DNA of 64,000 nt from Streptosporangium album (GCF_014203795.1 NZ_JACHJU010000001.1:806001-870000); one strand, 5' to 3'. Shown: positions 36,042 to 45,458, numbered from the stretch's first letter. Program-made: numbers and translations. The notes: generated by a model from the sequence alone, not told the origin.

Positions 36042-36889
36042 CCCCGATCCTGGATACCCCGCCGGCCGTCTCGCACGACCGCCCACGGCGCCCCCGCGTC
36101 TGGCGCGGCGTGGTGCTTGGAGTCGCGGCGCTCTACTTCCTGGTCCCGTTGGGGGCCTCGCTCTGGTTCGCCGTCTACAACGAGCAGCGGGGCTTCTCCC
36201 TCGACGTCTTCTGGAAGATCTTCACCGCCGAGGGCTTCGGGAAGAGTGTCCTGCTCTCCCTGGCCCTGGCCGCAACCACGATCGCGGTGGTGCTCGCGCT
36301 CACCCTGCCCGCGATGCTGGCCGTACGGCTCGGCGCGCCCCGGCTGCGGCCGGTGCTCGAGGTGATCTGCACGCTTCCGCTGGTGGTGCCGCCGATCACG
36401 TTCGTGACCGGGATCGGCACGGTGCTGCGCTGGGGACCCGACTACCTGGCCGCCACGCCGTTCTGGGCGACCCTGATCGCGATCCAGAACGAGACGTTCC
36501 CGGTGGTGCTGGTGCTGGCCTACGTGGTGCTGGCGCTGCCGTTCGTCCACCGCTCGCTGGACGCGGGGCTGCGCGCGATCGATGTGGGCACGCTGGTCGA
36601 GGCGGCCCGCAACCTGGGCGCGTCATGGCCGCACGTGATGTTCCGGGTGATCATTCCCAACCTTCGCTCGGCGATCGCCAGCGCCTCCTTCCTCACCCTC
36701 GCGCTGGTGCTCGGTGAATACACCATCGCCGCGCTGCTCGGCTACGGGACCTTCCCCGTCTGGATCCTGACCGTCTCCGGGTCCGACGGCCAGCTCTCGG
36801 TGGCCGTCTCGATCCTCAGCCTGCTGCTCATCTGGCTGCTGCTGCTCACCCTCTCCAGCGGCGGTTCCAAGCGAAGGAGTTCCTCATGA
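36029..36889 (+). CDS. ABC transporter permease, second subunit
   Basis: About 286 aa, six membrane helices with the EAA loop EAARNLGASWPHVMFRVIIPNL. Forms the heterodimeric channel with the preceding permease. The stop overlaps the ATPase start by four bases (36886-36889), indicating translational coupling and fixed stoichiometry. Confidence 0.9.
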   Translation: MAAVTPILDTPPAVSHDRPRRPRVWRGVVLGVAALYFLVPLGASLWFAVYNEQRGFSLDVFWKIFTAEGFGKSVLLSLALAATTIAVVLALTLPAMLAVRLGAPRLRPVLEVICTLPLVVPPITFVTGIGTVLRWGPDYLAATPFWATLIAIQNETFPVVLVLAYVVLALPFVHRSLDAGLRAIDVGTLVEAARNLGASWPHVMFRVIIPNLRSAIASASFLTLALVLGEYTIAALLGYGTFPVWILTVSGSDGQLSVAVSILSLLLIWLLLLTLSSGGSKRRSSS

Positions 36890-37992
36890 CCGCCGGCGTC
36901 GAGTTCCGGGGGCTGCGCCGCGTGTTCGGCCGCACGGTCGCCCTGGACGGCCTGGACCTGACCGTCGAGCCGGGTGAGCTGATCGCCCTGCTGGGCCCGT
37001 CGGGCTGCGGCAAGACCACCGCCCTGCGATGCGTGGCCGGGTTCGAGCACCCCGATTCGGGCGCCGTGCTCATCGACGGCGAGGACATCACCCGCCGGCC
37101 CGCCAACCGCCGCGACGCGGGCATGGTCTTCCAGTCCTACAGCCTGTTCCCCAACCTGAACGCCCGCGACAACGTGGCGTTCGGGCTCCGCGTCCGCAAG
37201 GTGCCCGCCGCCAGGCGGCACGCCAGGGCGGCCGAGCTGCTTGAGCTGGTGGGCCTCCCCTCACACGCCGAGCGCTACCCGCACGAGCTCTCCGGCGGCC
37301 AGCAACAGCGCGTCGCCCTGGCCAGGGCGCTGGCGCTGGAGCCCCGGGTGCTGCTGCTGGACGAACCGCTGTCCGCGCTGGACGCCAAGGTCCGTGTCAC
37401 GCTGCGCGAGGAGATCCGGCGGCTCCAGCTTGAGCTGGGCATCACCACGATCTTCGTGACCCACGACCAGGAGGAGGCCCTGTCGGTCGCGGACAAGGTC
37501 GCGGTGCTCCGCGCGGGGCGGCTGGAACAGTGCGCCTCCCCCGCGGAGGTCTACGACCGGCCGGCCACGCCGTTCGTGGCCGAGTTCGTCGGCACGATGA
37601 ACCACATCCCCGGCCGCGTGTCCGGCGACCAGGTCACGGCTCTGGGGCAGCTTCTCACGGTGGACGGCCCGCTGCCCGCCTCCCCTGACGTGGACGTGCT
37701 GGTCCGCCCCGAGGCCGTGCTCGTCACGCCCGCTCCGGAGGGCAGGGCGCTGATCGTGGCGTCGTCGTTCCGCGGCGCCTCCGCGCGGCTGCGGGTGCGG
37801 CTGGACGGACTGGAGGTCCTCTCCGACGTCCCCGGCCACGACGCGGTACGGCTGGCACCCGGCACGCGGGTGGACCTCACGCTCGTGCAGCGGCCCGTCC
37901 TGGTCGCCGAGCGCACCGCGGCGGCCGGCCGGACGCCGGACGCCGCCGGACCCGCGCCCGCCGAGCTGGAGAACCCCGCCGGTGTCGGCTGA
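36886..37992 (+). CDS. ABC transporter ATPase, PotA/FbpC type
   Basis: About 368 aa. Walker A GPSGCGKTTALRC, Q-loop MVFQSYSLFPNL, signature LSGGQQQRVALARAL, Walker B LLLDEPLSALD, and H-loop FVTHDQEEAL. A ~120-residue C-terminal TOBE regulatory domain follows. It energises import by the two coupled permeases. The Ala/Pro-rich end overlaps the HAD gene by 11 bases. Confidence 0.92.
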   Translation: MTAGVEFRGLRRVFGRTVALDGLDLTVEPGELIALLGPSGCGKTTALRCVAGFEHPDSGAVLIDGEDITRRPANRRDAGMVFQSYSLFPNLNARDNVAFGLRVRKVPAARRHARAAELLELVGLPSHAERYPHELSGGQQQRVALARALALEPRVLLLDEPLSALDAKVRVTLREEIRRLQLELGITTIFVTHDQEEALSVADKVAVLRAGRLEQCASPAEVYDRPATPFVAEFVGTMNHIPGRVSGDQVTALGQLLTVDGPLPASPDVDVLVRPEAVLVTPAPEGRALIVASSFRGASARLRVRLDGLEVLSDVPGHDAVRLAPGTRVDLTLVQRPVLVAERTAAAGRTPDAAGPAPAELENPAGVG

Positions 37993-38704
37993 GGCCGGGC
38001 CGCGTGCCGTCCTGTTCGACATGGACGGCACGCTGGTGGACACCGAGGGACTGTGGTGGGAGGCCTGCGCGGCGGTGGCGGCGGAACTCGGCCTGGATCT
38101 GACCGAGGCCGACACCACCCACGTACTCGGCCGCCCCATCGAGCGGACCGCCGCCCATCTCGTCCGGCGGTCCGCGCGTCGGGACGGGCCCTTCCCGGAC
38201 GCCGAGGACATCGCGGAGTGCGATCGGCTCTCCCCGGACGCCGAGACCGTCGGCGCACGGCTCACCGAGGCGTTCGCGGAGCGGATCGCGCGCGGGGTGA
38301 CGCCGCTGCCCGGCGCGATCCGGCTGCTGGACGAACTGGGGGCGGCGGGCGTGCCGGTGGCCCTGGTCAGCGCCTCGCCCCGGCGGATCGTGGACATGGT
38401 GCTCCGGACGGTCGGGGCACAGCGGTTCCGCACGGTCGTGGCGGCCGAGGACACGGCGCGCGCGAAGCCGCTGCCCGATCCCTACCTGAAGGCCGCCGCC
38501 GCGCTGGGCGCCCGTCCCGCCGAGTGCGTGGCGGTCGAGGACAGCCCCACCGGCCTCGCCGCGGCCCGCGCCGCGGGCTGTCAGGTGGTGGCGGTGGCGG
38601 GCGGCACGGCGGTGCCGTACGGCGTGCTGAGCGTCGGCAGCCTGGAGAAAGTGGATCTGACACTGTTGCGCCTGCTGACGGCGGGGAAGATCTCGGTAAG
38701 CTGA
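37982..38704 (+). CDS. HAD-superfamily phosphatase / phosphoglucomutase-like hydrolase
   Basis: About 240 aa, GTG start. Motif I FDMDGTLVDTEG carries the nucleophile and acid/base Asp pair. Motif II is VALVSASP, motif III the Lys in ARAKPLPDPYLKAA, and motif IV VEDSPTGLAAARAAG. A four-helix cap lies between motifs I and II. This is the phosphoglycolate-phosphatase/beta-phosphoglucomutase subgroup. As the last gene of the ABC uptake operon, it may dephosphorylate the imported substrate (a phosphorylated small molecule), which is inference from context. Confidence 0.85.
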   Translation: MSAEAGPRAVLFDMDGTLVDTEGLWWEACAAVAAELGLDLTEADTTHVLGRPIERTAAHLVRRSARRDGPFPDAEDIAECDRLSPDAETVGARLTEAFAERIARGVTPLPGAIRLLDELGAAGVPVALVSASPRRIVDMVLRTVGAQRFRTVVAAEDTARAKPLPDPYLKAAAALGARPAECVAVEDSPTGLAAARAAGCQVVAVAGGTAVPYGVLSVGSLEKVDLTLLRLLTAGKISVS

Positions 38705-38736
38705 GCCACTTCACGTGACGGTATATGCGGTTAGGT

Positions 38737-40473
38737 ATGACGGTGAACGACCTCACTTCGGATGATCCCGTTCAAATCGGGCGATACCGCGTGCTGAGCA
38801 GGCTGGGCCGGGGCGGGATGGGCACGGTCTACCTCGGCGACTCCCCCGAGGGCCAGCGGGTGGCCATCAAGGTGATCAATCCGGAGTACAGCCAGCACGA
38901 CCAGTTCAGGATGCGTTTCCGCCGGGAGGCCGACGCCGCCCAGCGGGTCCGCCGGTTCTGCACCGCCGCGGTCATCGAGGCCGCGCTCGACGGGGATCAG
39001 CTCTACGTCGTCACCGAGTACGTCTCCGGTCTCAACCTTGAGGAGGCCGTGCAGTCGGGAGGGCCGCTCCGCGGCTCCAGCCTCGACGCGCTGGCGGTCG
39101 GCGTGGCGACCGCCCTCACCGCCATCCACGGCGCCGGGGTCGTGCACCGCGATCTCAAGCCGTCCAACGTGCTGCTCTCCCCGTTCGGCCCCCGGGTGAT
39201 CGACTTCGGCATCGCCCGGGCGCTGGACACGCTCAGCGGGATCACCGGGACCGGGGAGATCGTCGGCACGCCCCGCTACATGGCGCCCGAAGTCCTGCGC
39301 GGCGAGCCGGTCTCCCCCATGTGCGACGTGTTCTCCTGGGGCTGCCTCATCGCCTTCGCCGCGAGCGGCAAACCGCCGTTCGGCGGGGAGGCGCTGGCCG
39401 CGGTGGTGTATCAGGTGCTGAACACCGAACCCTCCCTGGATGGCCTGGAGCCCGCCCTGCGCGAGCTGGTCGCCTATGCCATCGCCAAGGACCCCAGGAA
39501 CAGGCCCACCTCCCAGCAGCTCCTCGACCACCTCGTCGGACGTTCCGCCGCTCCCGAGCAGACCGCCCACTCGGTCCAGACGGTCTGGCAGCAGAGCCCG
39601 CCCACGATCCACGGGACCACCATGTGGGCGGACGCCGTGGCAGCGGGACACCACACCGGTCCGGGCATGGGCGCCTCCTTCGGGGCCATACCCTCCGGAC
39701 GGTCGGCGCGGAGGAAGAAACTGATCACCGGAGCGGCGGTGGCGGCCCTGATCACGACGGGCGGCGCCCTCGCCCTCTACCTCGCGCTCTCTCCCGGCGG
39801 CCCACCCGAGAACCTCTCCGCGCTGTACCAGGACGACTTCACCCAGAGCCGGAGCGGCTGGAGCGGCGGCATCTACGACGGGAGCGCCCCCCAGGGCTAC
39901 GCCCCCGAGGGCTACTACGCCGTCGACGTGGACGGCGACAATCCCGTCGTGCGGCAGAAGGCGCCGATCCCCTTCCTGACCGCGCCACCCGCCACCCCCG
40001 ACCCCACGGCCAGCCCCACCCCGGTCATACCAGGCCGGCTGCTGCTCGGCGTCGACGTCGGAATCCGCGACGGCAGCAGCGGCCTGGGCGAGTACGGGCT
40101 GTTCTGCCGGGGTGAGGACACCTACGACGCGACCCGCTACGAGTTCCTGCTCGACACCAGCGGCGGCGTGCGCATCCGCAAGAGCGTCAAGAACGCCGGG
40201 GGGGAGCTCACCAAGGCGGTCCAGGTCGACCTGCCCAAGGGCGAGCCCGCCCATCTGCAGGCCGAGTGCTCCAGCACCCCGGAGGGCGTGCAGCTGACCA
40301 TGTGGGTCAACGGCGAGCAGGTCCAGTCGGCGCTGGACACCAGCCCGCTCCCACCGGGCGAGGTCGGCCTGCTCGCCCGGGTCGGCGAGAACGGCAGGTC
40401 CCAGCTCCGGGCCTCCTTCGACAACTTCACCCTGGACGGCGCGCTCGAGGGAGCGGTCTCCAAAAGCCCCTGA
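38737..40473 (+). CDS. Membrane Ser/Thr protein kinase with extracellular domain
   Basis: About 578 aa from ATG 38737 (ATG 38725 is also in frame; no strong ribosome-binding site, so a leaderless transcript is possible). The N-terminal ~265 residues are a PknB-type kinase: glycine loop LGRGGMGTVYLG, Lys45 in VAIKV, catalytic HRDLKPSN (Asp139), DFG (Asp156-Gly158), and GTPRYMAPE. The kinase is followed by a Pro/Ser juxtamembrane linker and one membrane helix (LITGAAVAALITTGGALALYLAL). An extracellular ~200-residue beta-rich region (DDFTQSRSGWSGG ... LRASFDNFTLDG) looks like a concanavalin/laminin-G-type sensor rather than PASTA repeats. Ligand unknown. Confidence 0.9.
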   Translation: MTVNDLTSDDPVQIGRYRVLSRLGRGGMGTVYLGDSPEGQRVAIKVINPEYSQHDQFRMRFRREADAAQRVRRFCTAAVIEAALDGDQLYVVTEYVSGLNLEEAVQSGGPLRGSSLDALAVGVATALTAIHGAGVVHRDLKPSNVLLSPFGPRVIDFGIARALDTLSGITGTGEIVGTPRYMAPEVLRGEPVSPMCDVFSWGCLIAFAASGKPPFGGEALAAVVYQVLNTEPSLDGLEPALRELVAYAIAKDPRNRPTSQQLLDHLVGRSAAPEQTAHSVQTVWQQSPPTIHGTTMWADAVAAGHHTGPGMGASFGAIPSGRSARRKKLITGAAVAALITTGGALALYLALSPGGPPENLSALYQDDFTQSRSGWSGGIYDGSAPQGYAPEGYYAVDVDGDNPVVRQKAPIPFLTAPPATPDPTASPTPVIPGRLLLGVDVGIRDGSSGLGEYGLFCRGEDTYDATRYEFLLDTSGGVRIRKSVKNAGGELTKAVQVDLPKGEPAHLQAECSSTPEGVQLTMWVNGEQVQSALDTSPLPPGEVGLLARVGENGRSQLRASFDNFTLDGALEGAVSKSP

Positions 40474-40546
40474 CCGGGAACAGAGCGTGATCGCCACGGA
40501 GTTGGGAAGGATCGAAGCACTCGACTGAGCGAAGGAGTCCAGCACG

Positions 40547-41506
40547 ATGCGCGCCATAGTCGTCTCCGCCACCGGCGGTCCCGAGGTCCTCACCTACACC
40601 GAGCATCCGGATCCCGTGCTGAACCCCGGTGAGGTGCTGGTCGACATCGCGGCCGGCGGCGTGAACTTCATCGACGTCTACCAGCGGATGGGCCGCTACC
40701 CGCTATCCCTCCCCTTCGTCCCCGGCAACGAGGGCGCGGGCACCGTCGCCGCGGTCGGCGAGGACGTGCGGGGGATCTCCGTGGGAGACACGGTGGCCTG
40801 GGCGAACGTGATGGGCAGCTACGCGGAGAAGGCCGTGGTGCCCGCGTCCCACCTGGTCGCCGTGCCCGACGGCGTCACGGCCGACACCGCGGCGGCCCTG
40901 ATGCTCCAGGGGATGACCGCGCACTACCTGACCCATTCCACCTACGAGGTGAAGCCGGGCGACGACGTGCTGGTACACGCCGCGGCCGGAGGCGTGGGCC
41001 TGCTGCTCACCCAGATCGCCAAACTGCGCGGCGCCCGGGTGATCGGCACGGTCTCCACCGAGGAGAAGGAGAAGCTGGCCCGGCAGGCGGGCGCCGACGA
41101 GGTGATCCGCTACGGAGGATTCTCCGAGGCGGTCCGCGAGCTGGCCGGTTCCGGCGTGCACGTGGTCTACGACGGAGTGGGCGCCGCCACCTTCGACGGG
41201 AGCATCGCCTCGCTGCGCCCGCGCGGCATGATGGCCCTGTACGGCCAGGCCAGCGGCCCGGTCCCGCCCATCGACCCGCAGGTCCTCAACAAGGGCGGCT
41301 CCCTCTTCCTGACCCGGCCCACGCTCGTCCACTACATCGCCACCCGCGACGAGCTGGCCTGGCGGGCGAGCGACCTCTTCGGCTGGGTCGCCTCGGGACA
41401 GCTCCAGGTGCACATCTCGCACCGCTACCCCCTCGCCGAGGCCGCCCGCGCCCACGAGGACCTGGAGGCGCGCCGCACCACGGGCAAGCTCCTGCTCATC
41501 CCCTGA
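40547..41506 (+). CDS. qor: NADPH:quinone oxidoreductase (zeta-crystallin type)
   Basis: About 319 aa, a zinc-free MDR-superfamily member. GVNFIDVYQRMGRYPLSLPFVPGNEGAGTV is the QOR signature, and HAAAGGVGLLLTQIA is the NADPH-binding AxxGxxG loop. It reduces quinones by one or two electrons. Complete in contrast to the broken relative at 7.2-7.9 kb. A strong 16-bp hairpin follows the stop. Confidence 0.92.
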   Translation: MRAIVVSATGGPEVLTYTEHPDPVLNPGEVLVDIAAGGVNFIDVYQRMGRYPLSLPFVPGNEGAGTVAAVGEDVRGISVGDTVAWANVMGSYAEKAVVPASHLVAVPDGVTADTAAALMLQGMTAHYLTHSTYEVKPGDDVLVHAAAGGVGLLLTQIAKLRGARVIGTVSTEEKEKLARQAGADEVIRYGGFSEAVRELAGSGVHVVYDGVGAATFDGSIASLRPRGMMALYGQASGPVPPIDPQVLNKGGSLFLTRPTLVHYIATRDELAWRASDLFGWVASGQLQVHISHRYPLAEAARAHEDLEARRTTGKLLLIP

Positions 41507-41513
41507 CCGCCCC

Positions 41514-41548
41514 GCCGTGCGGTCGCCACCGGGTGGCGACCGCACGGC
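41514..41548. terminator. 16-bp perfect hairpin after qor
   Basis: gccgtgcggtcgccac (41514-41529) pairs perfectly with 41533-41548 around a 3-base loop. It begins 8 bases after the qor stop codon and lies before the convergent ArsR-type gene. Confidence 0.8.
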
Positions 41549-41609
41549 AAGCTTTGGACGCATTTAAAACTCGCCTCGCATCGGCTCAACGGATGAGGCG
41601 GAGTCAGGC

Positions 41610-42203
41610 TCATTCCGGCCGGGACTGCTCCCCGAGGCCGACGGGGAAGGCGTCGAAGTGGACGATGACGCGCGCGGTGTCCGGCGTCTCCTCGCCCCTT
41701 CTCCCCTCCCCCGCCCTCTCCTGGTAGGCGTCGAGAACCCGGGAGACGTCCCGCACGAGGTCGGCGAGCTCCTCCCTGGTCAGGCGGAGTGCCGTCTGAG
41801 AATGGGTTCCGGCCTCCAGCCACGGACGCGGGGTGGTCCGCGACTCCTCCACCCAGTAGGTGAGCTCGGCGCCCCGCTGGCGCACCATCTCGGCGAGCAG
41901 GAACTCGGCGGCCTGGGCCGTCTCGGGGTCGCGGCGGAACCGGTCACCGTCGAAGGAATAGTGACCGGCGCGCCACCAGCGCTCCCTGCCCCTCCCCCGC
42001 TCCGGCACGTCCTCGATGAGTCCGTGCCGCGCGAGCCGGCGTAGGTGGTAGCTCGTCACCCCGGTGTTCTCCCCGGTCCTGGCGGCGAGCTGCGTCGCCG
42101 TCGCGGGGCCGTGGTGCTCCAGCAGCTCCAGGAGCCGGAGCCGGGAAGGATGGGCGAGCCCCTTGAGCGCCGAGGCGTCGAGTTCGCGAGTCTTGTCATC
42201 CAC
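41610..42203 (-). CDS. ArsR-like winged-helix regulator
   Basis: About 197 aa. The N-terminal winged helix (LKGLAHPSRLRLLELLEHHGPATATQLAARTGENTGVTSYHLRRLARHGLIEDV) is of the ArsR/helix_turn_helix_5 type without the usual Cys metal-binding site. A helical C-terminal domain follows. It diverges from an MFS exporter, with a 67-base gap holding a perfect CTTTGCAAAG palindrome. Probably the exporter's repressor, perhaps drug-responsive. Confidence 0.85.
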   Translation of the reverse strand: MDDKTRELDASALKGLAHPSRLRLLELLEHHGPATATQLAARTGENTGVTSYHLRRLARHGLIEDVPERGRGRERWWRAGHYSFDGDRFRRDPETAQAAEFLLAEMVRQRGAELTYWVEESRTTPRPWLEAGTHSQTALRLTREELADLVRDVSRVLDAYQERAGEGRRGEETPDTARVIVHFDAFPVGLGEQSRPE

Positions 42204-42218
42204 TGCGTGCAGCCATAT

Positions 42219-42250
42219 CTTTGCAAAGGAACATTTGCATACTTTCCTTT
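42219..42250. promoter_or_regulatory. Palindromes in the arsR-mfs divergent promoter
   Basis: CTTTGCAAAG (42219-42228) is a perfect 10-bp palindrome. aaaggaa (42225-42231) also pairs with ttccttt (42244-42250). The stretch is distinctly AT-rich between two divergent starts (42203 and 42271). A regulator site overlapping the promoter(s) is likely. Confidence 0.55.
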
Positions 42251-42270
42251 AAACAATACCGGAGGCCCTT

Positions 42271-43539
42271 GTGATCGGACCGTCGTTCCGCTGGCTGTGG
42301 GCCGCCTCCGGCCTGTCGAACATCGGCGACGGCATCGTGCTCGTCGGTGTGTCCCTGATCGCGGTGACCCTGACCAGGTCGCCGCTGCTGGTGTCCCTGG
42401 TCAGCGCGGCGGCGACGCTGCCCTGGCTACTGTGCGCCCTGCACGCGGGCGCCATCGCCGACCGGCACGACCGGCGCCGGATCATGGTCATGGCGAGCTG
42501 GAGCCGGGCCGGTGTGCTGGCGGCGCTGGCCGTGACGGCGTGGCTGGGGACGCTCAGCCTGCCGGTGCTCCTCGCCGGAGCGCTCCTGCTCGGCATCGCC
42601 GAGGTCTTCTCCGACACTTCGGCGCAGTCCGTGCTGCCGATGGCCGTACCGCGCGATCGACTCGACACCGCCAACGGCCGGCTCATGGCCGTGCAGACGG
42701 TCGGCAACAACTTCCTCGGGGGCCCGCTGGCCGGGGTCCTGATCGGGATCGGTTCGACCGCGGTGCTCGGGGCGCCCGCGCTGCTCTACGCCATGGCGGG
42801 GCTGGCCCTGCTCGGCATGCGCGGGCGCTTCCGGGTCGAGAGCCCGTCGACGCGCTCCCTGCGCGCCGACATCACCGACAGCCTGCGCTACCTGCGAGAC
42901 CACCGCGTCCTGCGGGCCCTCGCCGTCTTCTCCGGCGTTCTCAACTTCGCCAACGCGGCCTACTTCGCGGTCTTCGTGCTCTGGGTGGTCGGCGAGGAGT
43001 CACCGGTGGGGCTCTCAGCCAGTGGCTACGGCATCCTCATGGCGGCGCTGGCCGCCGGGGCGGTGACGGGCTCCCTGCTGGCCGGCCGCCTGACCCGCCG
43101 CGCCGGGCAGGTCAGGACACTGCTGACCGCCGACCTGGTCAACAGCCTCCTGCTGCTGGTGCCCGTCCTGATCCCCACCCCGGTCGCGATCGGCGTCACC
43201 GCCCTGCTCCTCGGCGCGACCAACGCCGTCACCAACGTCATCGTGGTGTCGCTGCGGCAGCGGCTCATCCCCGAGGACCTTCTCGGCCGGGTCAACGCGG
43301 GCTACCGCCTGATCGGCATGGGGGCCTCCCCCCTCGGTGCGGCGGCCGGCGGGCTCCTCGGCTCCCAGGCCGGGCTGCCCGCCGTCTTCTACACCGCCGC
43401 CGGACTGTGCGTCCTCGCGGTCGCCCTGGTCGCCCGCACCGTTTCCCCCCGCTCCGTGGCCGCCGCCGAGGCGGTCACCGAACGGCCCGCGGGCCTTCAC
43501 GCGCCCGCCGGGGCGGCGCCCGGCCGTCCCGCTGAATGA
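42271..43539 (+). CDS. MFS transporter (putative drug exporter)
   Basis: About 422 aa with 12 predicted membrane helices. The motif-A-like loop is AIADRHDRRRIMVMASWSRAG between helices 2 and 3. The fold is the enterobactin-exporter/MFS_3 group. GGAGG stands 6 bases before GTG 42271. It diverges from an ArsR-like gene that likely represses it. Substrate unknown. Confidence 0.9.
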   Translation: MIGPSFRWLWAASGLSNIGDGIVLVGVSLIAVTLTRSPLLVSLVSAAATLPWLLCALHAGAIADRHDRRRIMVMASWSRAGVLAALAVTAWLGTLSLPVLLAGALLLGIAEVFSDTSAQSVLPMAVPRDRLDTANGRLMAVQTVGNNFLGGPLAGVLIGIGSTAVLGAPALLYAMAGLALLGMRGRFRVESPSTRSLRADITDSLRYLRDHRVLRALAVFSGVLNFANAAYFAVFVLWVVGEESPVGLSASGYGILMAALAAGAVTGSLLAGRLTRRAGQVRTLLTADLVNSLLLLVPVLIPTPVAIGVTALLLGATNAVTNVIVVSLRQRLIPEDLLGRVNAGYRLIGMGASPLGAAAGGLLGSQAGLPAVFYTAAGLCVLAVALVARTVSPRSVAAAEAVTERPAGLHAPAGAAPGRPAE

Positions 43540-43602
43540 CCGGGCAGCGGACAAGGCGGCCCGAGCCCGGGCCGATCGTCAGACGATCCACCGGGCGGAT
43601 GA

Positions 43603-44658
43603 TCAGGGCAGCGGGTGGGCGGGCCAGTCCAGCAGCCGGGCGCCCAGCACCGCCGTCTCCAGGGTGAACCGCTGGGTGGGGTCGTCGGGTGAGAACCCGG
43701 TGAGGCGGCGGATCCGCTCCAGCCGGTAGGTCACCGCCCGGGTGCTGACGCCGAGCCTGCGCGCCGCGGCGGTCTGGTTGCCCTGCGAAGCGAAGACGGC
43801 CTCCAGCGTGCCGAGCAGCGGCTCCGGGCCGCCCCGGGCATCCAGCAGCGGGCTGAGCACGGTCGTCACCAGATCGTCGATCGCCGCCCTGTCCCGCAGG
43901 AGCACCGGGAAGACCAGCAGATCGGCGGCCTTGAGCACGGATGCCCGCAGTCCCAGCCGGTCGCCGAGCTCGATGGCGCCGGCGGCCTCCCGGTAGGAGG
44001 TGACCACGCCACCGGGCCCCCGGTGGGGCCGCCCCAGCCCGACCCGCCAGCCGGGCGCGAACAGCTGTCTCACGTGGTGGGTGAACTCCCCCGTCGCCAC
44101 GGTGAGGCTGCCCGGCACGACGCACACCAGCCCGCCGTCGCGTACCGCGACCAGCACGTTGTGCGAGCCGAACCGGGAGACCATCGCCTCCTCGATCCGC
44201 CGGGCCACCACGTCACCGTCTCCCGCCTCGCCGGCGTACGGCGGGCCCGAGGAGCGGGCGACCGCGACCACGTAGGTCTCGGCCAGCCTGAGCCCGAAGT
44301 GCTCGGCACGCTCGGCGAGCCGGTCGGCCCGGCCCTGGAGCAGGTCGTCAACGAACTCCCTGCGCGCGGTCTCCTCCTGGCGCAGGGCCAGCCGCTGGGC
44401 GTTCTCGTAGCCCTCCATCAGGGCCGAGACCATCCGCCTGAGGGCCGGGAGCGGGACCGGGACCACGGGTTCGGCCATGATCAGGGCGGCCTCGACGAGC
44501 GCGCGCAGCGGCACGCCCGACTCGGCGGCCCGCGCGCCGGCGGCGCGGTAGTCGTCCAGCGCGTCACGGCCGGGCAGCCGCCCGGTCGCGGCGGCGGCCG
44601 CCAGAACACGGGGGTGTCCGCCGAGCAGGCCGGCGGGCACCCCCGGGACCTCGTCCAT
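43603..44658 (-). CDS. PucR/CdaR-type transcriptional regulator
   Basis: About 351 aa. An N-terminal helical region is followed by a GGDEF-like degenerate central domain. A C-terminal PucR helix-turn-helix reads LEAVFASQGNQTAAARRLGVSTRAVTYRLERIRRLTGFSPDDPTQRFTLETAVLGARLL. The ATG shares its A with the stop of the ABC-2 permease gene (TGATG, 44656-44660). Regulator and exporter are thus cotranscribed and coupled, so it probably controls this ABC operon. Confidence 0.9.
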   Translation of the reverse strand: MDEVPGVPAGLLGGHPRVLAAAAATGRLPGRDALDDYRAAGARAAESGVPLRALVEAALIMAEPVVPVPLPALRRMVSALMEGYENAQRLALRQEETARREFVDDLLQGRADRLAERAEHFGLRLAETYVVAVARSSGPPYAGEAGDGDVVARRIEEAMVSRFGSHNVLVAVRDGGLVCVVPGSLTVATGEFTHHVRQLFAPGWRVGLGRPHRGPGGVVTSYREAAGAIELGDRLGLRASVLKAADLLVFPVLLRDRAAIDDLVTTVLSPLLDARGGPEPLLGTLEAVFASQGNQTAAARRLGVSTRAVTYRLERIRRLTGFSPDDPTQRFTLETAVLGARLLDWPAHPLP

Positions 44659-45458
44659 CAGACTCCTACGTCACGCCGATCGAAGGCGAGGATCGCGGTC
44701 AGGAGCAGCGCCACCGTCGCTCCCGCGAGAACCAGATAATCACCGGTGGGGAAGCCCTGGTAGAGGGGCCTGCCGTCGAGGTAGTAGTGGAACGGCGAGA
44801 CCCACCGGAGCCAGGCGATCGCGTCCACGTTTTTGCCCATGGTCTCGATGACGTAGCCGCCCACCGCGACCACCCCCACCACGGCCATGGCGATGTTCCT
44901 GCGCCCCACGGCGGCGCCCACCGCGAGGGCCAGCGTGCCGAAGAACAGACCGAGCAGGAGGATCCCGGTGTGACCGGCGAGGATCCGGCCGGGCGCCACG
45001 TTCAGCCCGACGGCGGACGTCAGCGCCCACACCGCGAGGAACGTCACCACCGCCAGGCCCAGCAGGCCGAGGGCGAGAGCGGCGAAGCGCTCGAAGACCA
45101 GCCGCCTGCGGTCGATCGGCAGCGTGAGGGTCAGCTCCAGCGTGCCGGACTCCTCCGGCTGCGCGAGGGCCCGGTTGCCGAGGATCGAGGCGCAGACGAC
45201 GAACAGCATCGGCCCGAACAGCTGGTAGACCAGGCTGTGCAGGTAGCCCACGCCGCTGGTGAAGTCCTCCATGCCTCCCATCAGGTCGCGCATGGCACCG
45301 GGGAACTTGGCCAGCGCGGCCGGGCCGTACACCTCGGGGTCCCTGGTCATGCTGGGATAGAACGACAGGTACAGCCCGCAGAACGCGGTGATGCCGATGG
45401 TCCAGCCCACCAGCGCCCTCCGGTAGTCCCGCAGGCTCTTAGACACCAGTACGGGCAT
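44658..45458 (-). CDS. ABC-2 type transporter permease
   Basis: About 266 aa with six membrane segments. Opens SKSLRDYRRALVGWTIGITAFCGLYLSFYPSM and ends in a C-terminal helix (AGATVALLLTAILAFDRRDVGV). ATG 45458 is chosen; its first codons overlap the last codons of the ATPase gene by 20 bases. ABC-2 exporters of this size move drugs, lipids or polysaccharide parts. Confidence 0.85.
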   Translation of the reverse strand: MPVLVSKSLRDYRRALVGWTIGITAFCGLYLSFYPSMTRDPEVYGPAALAKFPGAMRDLMGGMEDFTSGVGYLHSLVYQLFGPMLFVVCASILGNRALAQPEESGTLELTLTLPIDRRRLVFERFAALALGLLGLAVVTFLAVWALTSAVGLNVAPGRILAGHTGILLLGLFFGTLALAVGAAVGRRNIAMAVVGVVAVGGYVIETMGKNVDAIAWLRWVSPFHYYLDGRPLYQGFPTGDYLVLAGATVALLLTAILAFDRRDVGV

